14,643 nt of DNA from Candidatus Latescibacterota bacterium. Lineage in GTDB: Bacteria > JAAXHH01 > JACQVL01. This document shows positions 1-7,396 of this stretch, piece after piece. Both the position numbers and the translations under genes were made by a program. The stretch is taken from contig JACQVL010000194.1 in assembly GCA_016209865.1 (NCBI GenBank), positions 1 to 14,643 of the forward strand, in the 5' to 3' direction. Numbering within the stretch: the stretch's first letter is position 1; each line of letters opens with the position of its first letter. A model generated the notes under the pieces. That model ran no database searches. It was not told the DNA's origin and saw only the letters and a program-made list of their open reading frames with translations.

Positions 1-1670
1 CTGACACGGGTCGCGTTGTTGATCCACTGGATGATCAGGTCATAGAACCCGACACCCAGCCCGCCGGGGTCGGTCCTGAGGTTGCGTGCGCCGAACGTAT
101 AGCCCGCCACGATGATGTAGAGGAGGGCGGTGAGGGTACTGATCCCGAACGCTAAGCTGATCCACACGAAGAGGTGACGCCGGCCCGGCCAGATGTGCTC
201 CCGGAACCAGGTCACGTGCGACAGTCCAGTCATCGTGAACGTCCGCCAGTTCCGCGCGAACGCGTTAGTCAGGCCCAGGGCGGTCAGGTCAGGCCGGGGG
301 AGGTTGGCCGAGCCCACGATGCCCACCGTGAACTGATGGGCGTTGATCGGCAGGTCGAGCATCACCAGGCCCGCCTCAGCCATCACCCGTGCGTGAGCTA
401 AGTAGAAAACGAAGAGAAAGAACAGAAAGAGCGCGGCGATCGAGAACGAGAGTCCGGCGTAGTGCAGCCAGAAGACGATGTACACGAGGCTGAGCGCCAG
501 TCCGATCACCGCGGTGCGGTAGGAGAAGAGTTCGTTCTCGTCGTCGAGGCTGGAAGGCCGGCCTATGGCCTTGCGTCCGACTTCCCGGAGGTGACGCCGG
601 GCCATCCACAGCCCTAAGAGGACGTAAGCGATCATCCCCCCGATCGACTGGATGGAGACCAGTCCGCCGGGGACGATCGTGCCGGACGTGGAAATGAGGC
701 CGACCCGGTTCAGGATGCCGCTCTGGAGGATGCCTATCAGGATGAACACCCAGACGCTGAACAGGATTTCCGCGTTGATGAAGAACGACAGGCAGAGGAT
801 GTAGAGATTGAGCCGAATCGGGATGGCGGGGAAAGACCGTTCGATCGTGAGGGTTGTCGCGTCCGGCCCGGTGATCGGGAAGTGCGGCCAGAGGTCCCAG
901 TAGGAGAGGATGTTCCAGACGCTCACCCCCAGGGTGAGCCAGAGTCCCATCCGAAACATCCGGGTGCGCCAGAACGCGAGTTCGTCTGGATGGAACGGGT
1001 CTTCTTCTGTGCTCATCAAGTGGAGGGAGACCTCTCCTAATGGGAATCGGAGCCGGTCGTGCTCGACCCATTGCTTGCGGAGCATGACGATCAGGCACGC
1101 GCCCGCGAACATCAGGGCGGCGATGAGGGAGACCCACCAGAACACCGGGATGACCCAGGCCGTCCAGATGATCGGGATAGACCACGAGAGCGATTGGCCG
1201 GTGGGCAGTCCCTCGAAGAACCACTGCACCACCCCTTTCTCGTTGCTGACCACGAGCCAGTCGGGGAGATAGGCGAAGAACTTCTCGACCCACTGGTTTT
1301 CGGGACTGGCAAAATACTGCGACGCGGTCAGCACCGCCACCCAGTACCGGATCATCGCCCGGTCGGGCACCATCGAGGCGACCAGTCCCATGGCGAAGAT
1401 GGCGATCAGCTCGGAGTGGGTCAGCGCCCGGCGCACGCCAACGGCTTTCAGGACGAGGTTCGGACCGGCGATGAGGACGAGGAAGGGCAAGATTAAACAG
1501 GAAGGCAGTTGGGCATACGTGGGGTCGTAGCCTAACCGGTCGCCCGCATACTGGCCCCAGAAGCTGACGATCACGGAGAGCGCAAGCCCAAGCACCGCTG
1601 CCCGGAGCGAGACGGGCGCGGACTGGCCGGATGTCGAGTGAGAGCCGGCTGGGGACTTTTCCTGAGCCAT
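1..1670 (-). CDS. Large polytopic membrane protein, DUF6785/DUF6784-like (C-terminus off the window)
   Basis: This minus-strand frame is open from ATG at 1670 to the left edge (556 codons) with no stop, so the gene is partial at its C-terminus. The translation opens MAQEKSPAGSHSTSGQ, a polar tail of about 20 residues, and then shows roughly ten or more hydrophobic helices (for example AAVLGLALSVIVSF near 24-37, and the segments around IVFWLHYAGLSF and LFLFFLFVFYLAHA). Two conserved-looking stretches, DRLRFPLGEV after an early helix pair and HARVMAEAGL near residues 427-436, resemble the DUF6785/DUF6784 membrane proteins, which are distantly similar to oligopeptide (OPT-type) transporters. An inner-membrane carrier role is inferred from this and from the TonB receptor upstream; the substrate is unknown. 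It starts 24 bases after the PhyH stop, and only weak purine runs precede the ATG. Confidence 0.8.
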   Translation of the reverse strand, partial: MAQEKSPAGSHSTSGQSAPVSLRAAVLGLALSVIVSFWGQYAGDRLGYDPTYAQLPSCLILPFLVLIAGPNLVLKAVGVRRALTHSELIAIFAMGLVASMVPDRAMIRYWVAVLTASQYFASPENQWVEKFFAYLPDWLVVSNEKGVVQWFFEGLPTGQSLSWSIPIIWTAWVIPVFWWVSLIAALMFAGACLIVMLRKQWVEHDRLRFPLGEVSLHLMSTEEDPFHPDELAFWRTRMFRMGLWLTLGVSVWNILSYWDLWPHFPITGPDATTLTIERSFPAIPIRLNLYILCLSFFINAEILFSVWVFILIGILQSGILNRVGLISTSGTIVPGGLVSIQSIGGMIAYVLLGLWMARRHLREVGRKAIGRPSSLDDENELFSYRTAVIGLALSLVYIVFWLHYAGLSFSIAALFLFFLFVFYLAHARVMAEAGLVMLDLPINAHQFTVGIVGSANLPRPDLTALGLTNAFARNWRTFTMTGLSHVTWFREHIWPGRRHLFVWISLAFGISTLTALLYIIVAGYTFGARNLRTDPGGLGVGFYDLIIQWINNATRV

Positions 1671-1683
1671 GGTATCTTTTTTC

Positions 1684-1698
1684 TCGTCACTCGTCACT
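1684..1698. repeat. Intergenic heptamer tandem repeat, TCGTCAC class
   Basis: Two perfect copies of the 7-mer TCGTCAC plus one base lie between the PhyH gene and the membrane-protein gene. Read on the minus strand (GTGACGA units) the repeat supplies the PhyH stop codon: the last two codons and TGA fall at its edge. The same unit recurs at 7368-7396. Confidence 0.7.
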
Positions 1699-2494
1699 GC
1701 ATTCGTGCTCTTAATGCCACAGGGACACTTTGCAGCAGATCCGGCTGGCTCCACACTGGCGTGCGGTTCGTCAGAATCTCCCGTTGTCGCGGGGTGACCG
1801 CGTCCAGCGTCTGCGGCAACGGCGCATACCCGGCCCAGACGCCCGCGTCACCCCGTCCGAAGTTGACGATGATCGTCTTACGGGTCTTCCGGGAGGGATT
1901 CGGCCGGCCGTTGTGCAGGAGACCTTCGTTGAAGAGGATGATGTCTCCCGCCTTCACATCGTTGAAGACATGCTGCGCCGGGAGGTCGATGCGGTCGTGA
2001 GCGTCGACCGTGAACTGCGCCCGGTGCGACCCCGGAATGATGACGAACTCTCCTTCATCAGGCCCGACATCCGTCATGCAATAGAAAACTTTCACCATCG
2101 GACAGATGAACTGACCGTCGAGGACATGCCCGGTCGGATGCGGCCGGACGCCCCGATGCCAGTGCCCGCCCTGATACTCAGGATGCGTGTAGTACAGTTC
2201 GTTGTCGATATGCCGGTAGTCTGGGCCGAGGAACTCCGCGAGGAACGGCTCGACGGCGGGATGATCCAGAAACCGGCCGAACTGGGGGGCCGCGTCGATA
2301 ATCCGCGAGACCGGCCGGTTCACATGGTACTTCATCCGGTCGGGGTCGTCCGCGTTCAAGGCCTGGACGTCGGTATGCTCCGTCTCGTCCATCCATCGGC
2401 CGTATTCAGCCAGTTCGTCCGGGGTGAGGACCCCGCGCAGGTGAAGGTAGCCCTGCACGTCGAACGCAAAGCGCAGGTCGTCTGAGATGGGCAT
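1694..2494 (-). CDS. Phytanoyl-CoA dioxygenase (PhyH) family Fe(II)/2-oxoglutarate protein with an HxG iron site
   Basis: The 266-residue protein has the usual PhyH length and layout. The distal iron ligand is His194 in GLLHNG, and Arg205, exactly 11 residues later, fits the 2-oxoglutarate-binding arginine. The proximal motif is expected to read HxD, but here the stretch GGHWHRGVRPHPTG gives His113-Arg-Gly115, so the carboxylate ligand seems to be missing. The double-stranded beta-helix core continues through VKVFYCMTDVGPDEGEFVIIPGSH (about 134-157, split by the conserved DVGPDEG turn). Family members are cytosolic oxygenases acting on small molecules; the HxG variant is the arrangement seen in non-heme iron halogenases, but loss of activity is also possible. 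An SD-like AGGAG lies about 9 bases before the ATG, and the start is 24 bases after the upstream amidohydrolase stop, so the genes are probably co-transcribed. Family assignment is firm; the reaction is unknown. Confidence 0.9.
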   Translation of the reverse strand: MPISDDLRFAFDVQGYLHLRGVLTPDELAEYGRWMDETEHTDVQALNADDPDRMKYHVNRPVSRIIDAAPQFGRFLDHPAVEPFLAEFLGPDYRHIDNELYYTHPEYQGGHWHRGVRPHPTGHVLDGQFICPMVKVFYCMTDVGPDEGEFVIIPGSHRAQFTVDAHDRIDLPAQHVFNDVKAGDIILFNEGLLHNGRPNPSRKTRKTIIVNFGRGDAGVWAGYAPLPQTLDAVTPRQREILTNRTPVWSQPDLLQSVPVALRARMQ

Positions 2495-2518
2495 GGTGCT
2501 GTGCTCCTGGGTGACGGT

Positions 2519-3271
2519 TTACAGACCAAGAATTCGCGCGGCATTCTTGCCTAAGATCGCCGCCACATCGTCGTCGTTCAGGTCGTTGACCACCCGCGCC
2601 AGCGCGGAGAACGGGACGAACAGCGGGGCGTGTGAGCCGAACAATAATTTCGATGTCAGTCCTTCGGCAACGAAAATTTTCAGGCTGTTCATCCCATCCG
2701 CCTGCGAGACGTCGGCGTACAGGTTGGGGAGGGAGAGCAGCCGCTCACGCAGCCCGCGGATGGCCGTCCAGGTCGGCCCGCCGACGATGACCGTCAGGCC
2801 GGGATGCCGCGCTGCCACGTCCGCGACCGCGTCGGCGGGCAGGTCGGGGACCTGCGCTAACGGATGCTGATGGCGGGGGTCGTCGAGGCGGGTCTGGATG
2901 ATGACGGCTAAACGAGACTGCGCGAACGCAGCGAACAGTTCATCTGCTGCGGACAGGTCGTACGGCGAGTACGTCGGCAGGAGCTTGACCAGACGCACGC
3001 GTGGCTGGGTGAGGGCGTCCGCCAGTTCGTCTCGCCAGGTCGGGATCGTCGGGTCGAGGACGGGCACGGGATCGATATCGTCAAACTGTCGAGCCGCCGC
3101 ATAGACTTTTGCGTTGTGCAGGTGCGGGTTCGGGCACCAGGCGGCATCGAGCGGAGAAAGACAGATGCGATCGACGCCAACGGCCTTGAGCGACGCACGG
3201 ACGGCGGCGATGCCACCCTCGATCGGGAGGGTACTCCAGTGTCCGGCCCAGGCGTTGACATCGATGATCAT
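2519..3271 (-). CDS. Amidohydrolase-fold protein lacking all metal ligands (probable pseudoenzyme)
   Basis: The 250-residue protein follows the amidohydrolase-2 (TIM-barrel, PF04909-type) pattern and ends with the typical ILGKNAARILGL helix. ATG at 3271 is chosen because GGAGG lies 7 bases upstream and because it overlaps the previous stop as ATGA; the open frame continues far upstream but there it is only the shadow of the neighbouring gene. Comparing with the paralog directly upstream, every metal position differs: the DxHxH start is D4-V-N6-A-W8, the strand-5 His is Gln126 (VIIQTRLD), the strand-6 His is Gly164 (VIVGGPT), and the final Asp of GSDAP is His214 (GSHAP). The fold is probably kept while the hydrolytic site is gone. 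It may act as a partner or regulatory subunit of the intact paralog, or bind a ligand without cleaving it. Fold assignment is confident; role is inference. Confidence 0.88.
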   Translation of the reverse strand: MIIDVNAWAGHWSTLPIEGGIAAVRASLKAVGVDRICLSPLDAAWCPNPHLHNAKVYAAARQFDDIDPVPVLDPTIPTWRDELADALTQPRVRLVKLLPTYSPYDLSAADELFAAFAQSRLAVIIQTRLDDPRHQHPLAQVPDLPADAVADVAARHPGLTVIVGGPTWTAIRGLRERLLSLPNLYADVSQADGMNSLKIFVAEGLTSKLLFGSHAPLFVPFSALARVVNDLNDDDVAAILGKNAARILGL

Positions 3272-4116
3272 ACGGCCGCCTCCGCAAGAGGCTTGACGCC
3301 CGCCCATGACGGGAGCAGACGGGCCGCGTTGTCCCAGAGGATGGCCTGTTGCACCGTGTCGGAGAGGTTCGTCCCGAGCGTCTTGCCGAGCACCACCCCG
3401 AAATGCCGGATGGGAGCGTCCGACCCGTAGACGACCCGGTCTGCGCCAAGCCGGGCCACGGCCAGCTCGACCATCCCGCTCTCCGGGTCCCCGCCGGAGG
3501 TGTCGACGACGACGTTGGGACAGGCTCTGACCGCTTCGAGGCCGCGCATTCCGCAGCCATTGAGGTGAGCCATGATGAGGCGCGCCCGCGGATGGCGGCG
3601 GGCCAGGTTGGCGACGTCGGCGGGGAAGGATTCGCCGGGCAGGTTGCCCGTCGTCTTCAGCCAGGCGTGCTGCAGGACGGGAACGTCGAGGGTGACCGCG
3701 TACCGCAGGATCGGGTCGAGGCCCGGGTCGGTCGCCCGTCGTGCCACCCAGAGCTTGACCCCGACCATCCGCTCGCGTGCGATGCAGCGTTCCATCTCCA
3801 CCACGGACTCGTCGGGATACATCGGGTTGACGTAGCAGAACGGGAGAAACCAGTCGGGCGCGAGGTCGCGCATGGCGAGGACGTAATCGTTCGCCTCGCG
3901 GCACTGCGGCATTGTGGGCTCATGAGGAGGGGGCGAGGAGAGAGAGAAGACACAGAGTTTCGTCACGCCGGAGCGTTGGGCTGCGACGGTTAAGATTTCT
4001 ACGTCTTCGCGGACGGAAGAGACCCGGCGCGGCTCGAAACAGGCTAATGGATGGACATGGACGTCCAGGACGGGGCACGGCGGGCGCAGGTGAGCACGGA
4101 GTGGGGAAAGATTCAT
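3268..4116 (-). CDS. Metal-dependent amidohydrolase (amidohydrolase-2 family)
   Basis: The 282-residue TIM-barrel protein carries a full set of metal ligands: D18-V-H20-V-H22 at the first strand, His150 in PVLQHAW, His184 in IMAHLNG, and Asp233 in VVYGSDAP. Lys121 in GVKLWV sits at the strand-4 position. The C-terminal helix ILWDNAARLL is characteristic of the family, which includes decarboxylases and hydrolases of ring or lactone substrates (for example gamma-resorcylate decarboxylase and 2-pyrone-4,6-dicarboxylate lactonase). Its stop overlaps the next gene's start as ATGA, so translation of the two is likely coupled. It begins 12 bases after the aldo/keto reductase stop. No strong SD is visible before the ATG. 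The specific substrate cannot be told; a cytosolic catabolic role fits the neighbourhood. Confidence 0.92.
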   Translation of the reverse strand: MNLSPLRAHLRPPCPVLDVHVHPLACFEPRRVSSVREDVEILTVAAQRSGVTKLCVFSLSSPPPHEPTMPQCREANDYVLAMRDLAPDWFLPFCYVNPMYPDESVVEMERCIARERMVGVKLWVARRATDPGLDPILRYAVTLDVPVLQHAWLKTTGNLPGESFPADVANLARRHPRARLIMAHLNGCGMRGLEAVRACPNVVVDTSGGDPESGMVELAVARLGADRVVYGSDAPIRHFGVVLGKTLGTNLSDTVQQAILWDNAARLLPSWAGVKPLAEAAV

Positions 4117-4128
4117 AAGACCGTACTC

Positions 4129-5124
4129 TTAGGGAGAAGGTGACGATAGAGAACCGCTCTGCTTTGGGTAGGACAGATCCAGCCAGGCCAGCTCCTGGGG
4201 GGGCAGGCGCAGCTCGCACGCGTGGAGGTTCGCCCGGAACTCCTCGCCGCTGTGACACCCCACTAAGGCGAAGACGTTGAGCGGTTGATTCATCACGTAT
4301 GCCAGGGCAATCTGGGGGACGGTCATGCCCTTTTGAGCAGCCAGGAGTTGGGTTCGGTCTAATCGTTTGAAGTTGGCTTCGTGACAGTACGCACGAATCG
4401 TGCTCTCAGAGAGTGAGGCTTTGACTGTCTCAAAGTTCTCGCGGGTCAGGCGGCCGGAGAAGAACCCGTTCGCCAGGCTCGACCAGGCGAACACCGGCAT
4501 CTGTCGCGCCCTGTACCATTCGCGCGCCGCCGCGTGCGCCGGCCCGCTGAGCGTCACGCAGTTCGGCCAGGGCGACTCGGCCTGCTCGGCCAGGGTGAAG
4601 TTCGGGCTGCTGGCAATAAACGGCACCAGTCCGTGGGCCTGAGCGTACTCATTCGCTTCCTGAATGCGCGGGTGTGTCCAGTTCGACGCGCCGATCGCGC
4701 CGATCCGGCCGGCGTGCCGGTGTTCGTTCAACCCCTCCATCAGCGGGCCGACTGGCACTGATGGGTCGTCGCGGTGGAGCATGTACAGGTCGATCGAGTC
4801 GATTTTAAATCGAGCTAAGGAATCATACAGGTCGGAAGTCATATCGAATGGCGTGACACGCTGGCGGTCGATGTTGTGGTGCGCCCCCTTGCCGATGATG
4901 ACCACCTGATCGCGGACCCCCCGCGCGTGCATCCATCGGCCGAACGTCCGCTCGCAGTCGCCATTCCCGTACACGTGACCCGTGTCAAACGTCGTGCACC
5001 CCAACTCGAACACCGCATCCAGCAGGGCAAAGCTCCACTCTAATTTCTGCGAACTGAGCATCATCGTCCCCTGCACTAAGCGGGAGAGAGGTTTCGCAAT
5101 GGTCTGGACATGTTTGTACTGCAC
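4129..5124 (-). CDS. Aldo/keto reductase
   Basis: The protein is 331 residues when started at GTG 5124, which has AAGGAGG six bases upstream. An earlier in-frame ATG at 5196 would add 24 residues encoded by the heptamer repeat and by the SD itself, so it is rejected. The catalytic tetrad of the AKR superfamily is present: Asp47 and Tyr52 in FDTGHVYGNG, Lys79 in VVIIGKG, and His117 in LYMLHRDD. The later segments IGAIGASNW and PQIALAYVMNQP match the AKR barrel and the cofactor-binding end. It should reduce or oxidise a carbonyl/alcohol with NADPH. The sequence resembles bacterial YdhF/Tas-like enzymes more than sugar-specific ones. It lies between the TonB receptor and the amidohydrolases and is probably part of the same catabolic transcript. 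Confidence 0.92.
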   Translation of the reverse strand: MQYKHVQTIAKPLSRLVQGTMMLSSQKLEWSFALLDAVFELGCTTFDTGHVYGNGDCERTFGRWMHARGVRDQVVIIGKGAHHNIDRQRVTPFDMTSDLYDSLARFKIDSIDLYMLHRDDPSVPVGPLMEGLNEHRHAGRIGAIGASNWTHPRIQEANEYAQAHGLVPFIASSPNFTLAEQAESPWPNCVTLSGPAHAAAREWYRARQMPVFAWSSLANGFFSGRLTRENFETVKASLSESTIRAYCHEANFKRLDRTQLLAAQKGMTVPQIALAYVMNQPLNVFALVGCHSGEEFRANLHACELRLPPQELAWLDLSYPKQSGSLSSPSP

Positions 5125-5148
5125 AGCCTTCCTCCTTATCCGTTTCCT

Positions 5149-5176
5149 TTCGTCCTTCGTCCTTCGTTCTTCGTCC
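5149..5176. repeat. Intergenic heptamer tandem repeat, TTCGTCC class
   Basis: Four tandem 7-mers read TTCGTCC, TTCGTCC, TTCGTTC, TTCGTCC and fill most of the 52-base gap between the TonB receptor stop (5177-5179) and the aldo/keto reductase start (5124). The array directly abuts the receptor's TAA stop. It shares the GACGA core, on the minus strand, with the arrays at 1684 and 7368. Confidence 0.85.
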
Positions 5177-7381
5177 TTAATGCCCCAGCACCACACGAAC
5201 CCCGCCGTTGATGACCCGTCCTTCCAGGGGAGCGTAGACCGGGAGAACTCGGACTCTCCCCTGCTGCGGGTCGCCTAAGATGATGGGCTCTGTGCGCGTC
5301 TGTCGCGTGTCAAAGATATTCTCAAAATTGGCGAACAGGCGGATCATCCCAAACCTTTTTTCGAGGATCGCGCCGGTCACCCAGTAGGCCGGGGATCGCT
5401 GGCGGAATGGATTCCGCTCCACCCGCTGAGAGTCCGTCCAGTACGCTTCGAGGCCAGCCTTCATGCCGGCAGTCTCAGACTCCCATACCAGGACCGCCCC
5501 AAAGGTGTTGCGGGGGTTCAAGGACAGCTCCTCCGTTCTTCCTCTGTCCGTCTGTGATGTCTTGAGGTAGGTATAGCCAACAGACAGCTTCATCTCGCCG
5601 TACGTCAACTGAGCCGAGAGTTCGCCTCCGCGTGCGAGGGTGGCTCCGGTTGTGTTGCGTAACAAGACGACATCAGAGGCAAGAGAGTCTTCATCAGCGG
5701 TCACCGCGTGCTGCAGTCGTGTCAGGTACAAGGCCGCGTTGAGCCGTGCGACGAGGGGACCGGCGAGGCCACGCCAGTTGGCGTCAAACGACCCGCTTTG
5801 TGACCGTTCTGCCCGAACCTGCTGCAGCGGACGGACCTGCCGAAACCCCATCTCCTCCGCTTCCTCGACGAATATTGTCGGCGCCTTAAAGCCGGTGCCA
5901 CCGCCCAGTCGGATCGTGAGGGCGTCCGTAGGGCGGTGCATCAGCGAGAGTCGCGGGGTGAAGAACGTCCCGAACCGATTGTGCCGATCGGCCCGTCCGC
6001 TGACTAAGAGAATCCATCGCGCCGCCAACCGGACCTCGTCCTGCGCAAAGACTCCTGGCGCATGAAAGCGATACCCGCGTGACGTCAGCAGGCCGGGCGT
6101 CCGGTCGGCGACCGCATCCGCGTTGAGGGCTGCGCCGGCAAGCCAGCGATGACGGCCCTGATCGGCCGCGTACTGAACGTCCGCGTAGAGCACCGTCTGT
6201 CTGGCGTTGAACGGCGTGCTCCCATACACATCATCCCGTGTCAGCCGCATCCCCGCAAACCGGGACGAGATCGAACGGGACGGAGAGACGTTCCAGGTGA
6301 GCCAGGTATTGGCCTGCAGACGGGTTGACTGGATGCGTTCCAGGTACGGCGCGTCTGTGCCGACCGCCGACCGGGGCGCTGACGCCGCCCCGCCGAGCCG
6401 GTCCTCGACAGAGACTCCGCTGCTGAAGCCCCCGCGCACCGTGTGCGAGAAATCATACAGGAGCTTGGGGACGAGTGTCCACCGGGTGTATTCCGCGATA
6501 TCACTGAACCCATCCCCATCCACATCGAAGCGTGGCTGGGTGTTGCGACTGGTCAACAGGGTGAGCCCGGCCTTCTTAAACTTCTGGCTATAGAACGCGG
6601 CGGCATCGAACCCGCGCTGCGTCGTCCCGTTCAGTAGCGCAGTCAACTCAGGAGCCTTGCGGGGCTCCTTCGTCAGAAAATTCACGACCCCGGCGATCGC
6701 GTCCGGCCCGTACAGCGCGGATGTCGCGCCCTTGACGACCTCCACCTGCCTCAGGTTGAGCGGGGGAAGCTGCGTCAGACTGAAACCGGCCGACAATCCG
6801 CCCAGACTGGGAATCCCGTCGATGAGCATCTGGGTATACCGCCCGCTGAGGCCCTGAATCCGCAGGTTGGCGGTGCTGCTCGTCGCTGAGGTCGTCTGGA
6901 CGCGCATCCCGGTCGATTCGTTGAGCAGCATGGCCACGCTTGCGGGCGTCATCAACAGTTTTTCTTCGACCTCCTCTTGCGGGATGGCTTCGACACGCAC
7001 CGGGACGTCGGCGATGCTCCGCGAGGTGCGTGTCCCCGTCACGACGATTTCCTCGGCCTCCACTGACAGAGGGGTCAGGAGAATAGCAAGATGGAGCGAA
7101 TCCGCCCGGTCGAGGTTGACAGTCGTGTCGTAGGCCGCATACCCGATGAACGACACGCGCAGGACGTACCGGCCGGATGAGAGGTTGTGGATGGCGAACA
7201 CGCCCGCTTGATTCGCCGTCGTTCCGTATCGCGTGCCCTTGAGCTGGGCGGACGCGCCGATCAGCGGTTCTTGGGTCTGTGCATCCTTGACGGTCCCGGA
7301 GAGTTGAGCGGGATGAGCGACGGTCGTTCCCATCAGCCAGACCCAGAGGAGGAGGACACCTGCTTTCTTGTCACTCGTCAC
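5177..7381 (-). CDS. TonB-dependent outer-membrane receptor with N-terminal carboxypeptidase-regulatory-like domain
   Basis: The protein is 734 residues. The start is GTG 7381: the only frame-compatible start downstream of an in-frame TGA, and it gives a proper signal peptide (MTSDKKAG followed by the hydrophobic LLLWVWLMG, cleavage near Ala22-Ala25). Residues about 27-105 form a CarboxypepD_reg-like domain (SGTVKDAQTQEPLIGA, then GRYVLRVSFIGY). The TonB box region is EIVVTGTRTS at 111-120. The plug follows (LRIQGLSGRYTQMLIDGIP, VEVVKGATSALYGPDAIAGV), and about 500 residues of beta-barrel with amphipathic strands run to the end (GGVRVVLGH). It should import a substrate across the outer membrane using TonB energy; the ligand is not evident. 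The fused N-terminal domain is typical of Bacteroidetes and FCB receptors. Its GTG overlaps the upstream oxidoreductase TGA as GTGA, inside a heptamer repeat. Confidence 0.95.
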   Translation of the reverse strand: MTSDKKAGVLLLWVWLMGTTVAHPAQLSGTVKDAQTQEPLIGASAQLKGTRYGTTANQAGVFAIHNLSSGRYVLRVSFIGYAAYDTTVNLDRADSLHLAILLTPLSVEAEEIVVTGTRTSRSIADVPVRVEAIPQEEVEEKLLMTPASVAMLLNESTGMRVQTTSATSSTANLRIQGLSGRYTQMLIDGIPSLGGLSAGFSLTQLPPLNLRQVEVVKGATSALYGPDAIAGVVNFLTKEPRKAPELTALLNGTTQRGFDAAAFYSQKFKKAGLTLLTSRNTQPRFDVDGDGFSDIAEYTRWTLVPKLLYDFSHTVRGGFSSGVSVEDRLGGAASAPRSAVGTDAPYLERIQSTRLQANTWLTWNVSPSRSISSRFAGMRLTRDDVYGSTPFNARQTVLYADVQYAADQGRHRWLAGAALNADAVADRTPGLLTSRGYRFHAPGVFAQDEVRLAARWILLVSGRADRHNRFGTFFTPRLSLMHRPTDALTIRLGGGTGFKAPTIFVEEAEEMGFRQVRPLQQVRAERSQSGSFDANWRGLAGPLVARLNAALYLTRLQHAVTADEDSLASDVVLLRNTTGATLARGGELSAQLTYGEMKLSVGYTYLKTSQTDRGRTEELSLNPRNTFGAVLVWESETAGMKAGLEAYWTDSQRVERNPFRQRSPAYWVTGAILEKRFGMIRLFANFENIFDTRQTRTEPIILGDPQQGRVRVLPVYAPLEGRVINGGVRVVLGH

Positions 7382-7396
7382 TGGTCACTCGTCACT
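7368..7396. repeat. Heptamer tandem repeat spanning a gene overlap, TNGTCAC class
   Basis: Four 7-mers (TTGTCAC, TCGTCAC, TGGTCAC, TCGTCAC) plus one base. On the minus strand the array encodes the last codons of the oxidoreductase (V-T-S-D-Q, stop) and, in another frame, the GTG start and first residues (M-T-S-D-K) of the TonB receptor. The identical unit occurs at 1684-1698. Confidence 0.85.

Noticed and set aside
376-1293. Long minus-strand ORF (305 codons)
   Set aside because: Arg/Pro/His-rich shadow in a different frame from the clear membrane-protein gene that runs through 1-1670.
3272-3904. N-terminal extension of the metal-less amidohydrolase reading frame
   Set aside because: Low-complexity Arg/Gly/Pro translation overlapping the intact amidohydrolase; the real start is the ATGA overlap at 3271 with a good SD.
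5125-5196. Upstream ATG for the aldo/keto reductase
   Set aside because: The extra 24 residues are the translated heptamer repeat and the SD region; GTG 5124 has AAGGAGG at ideal spacing.
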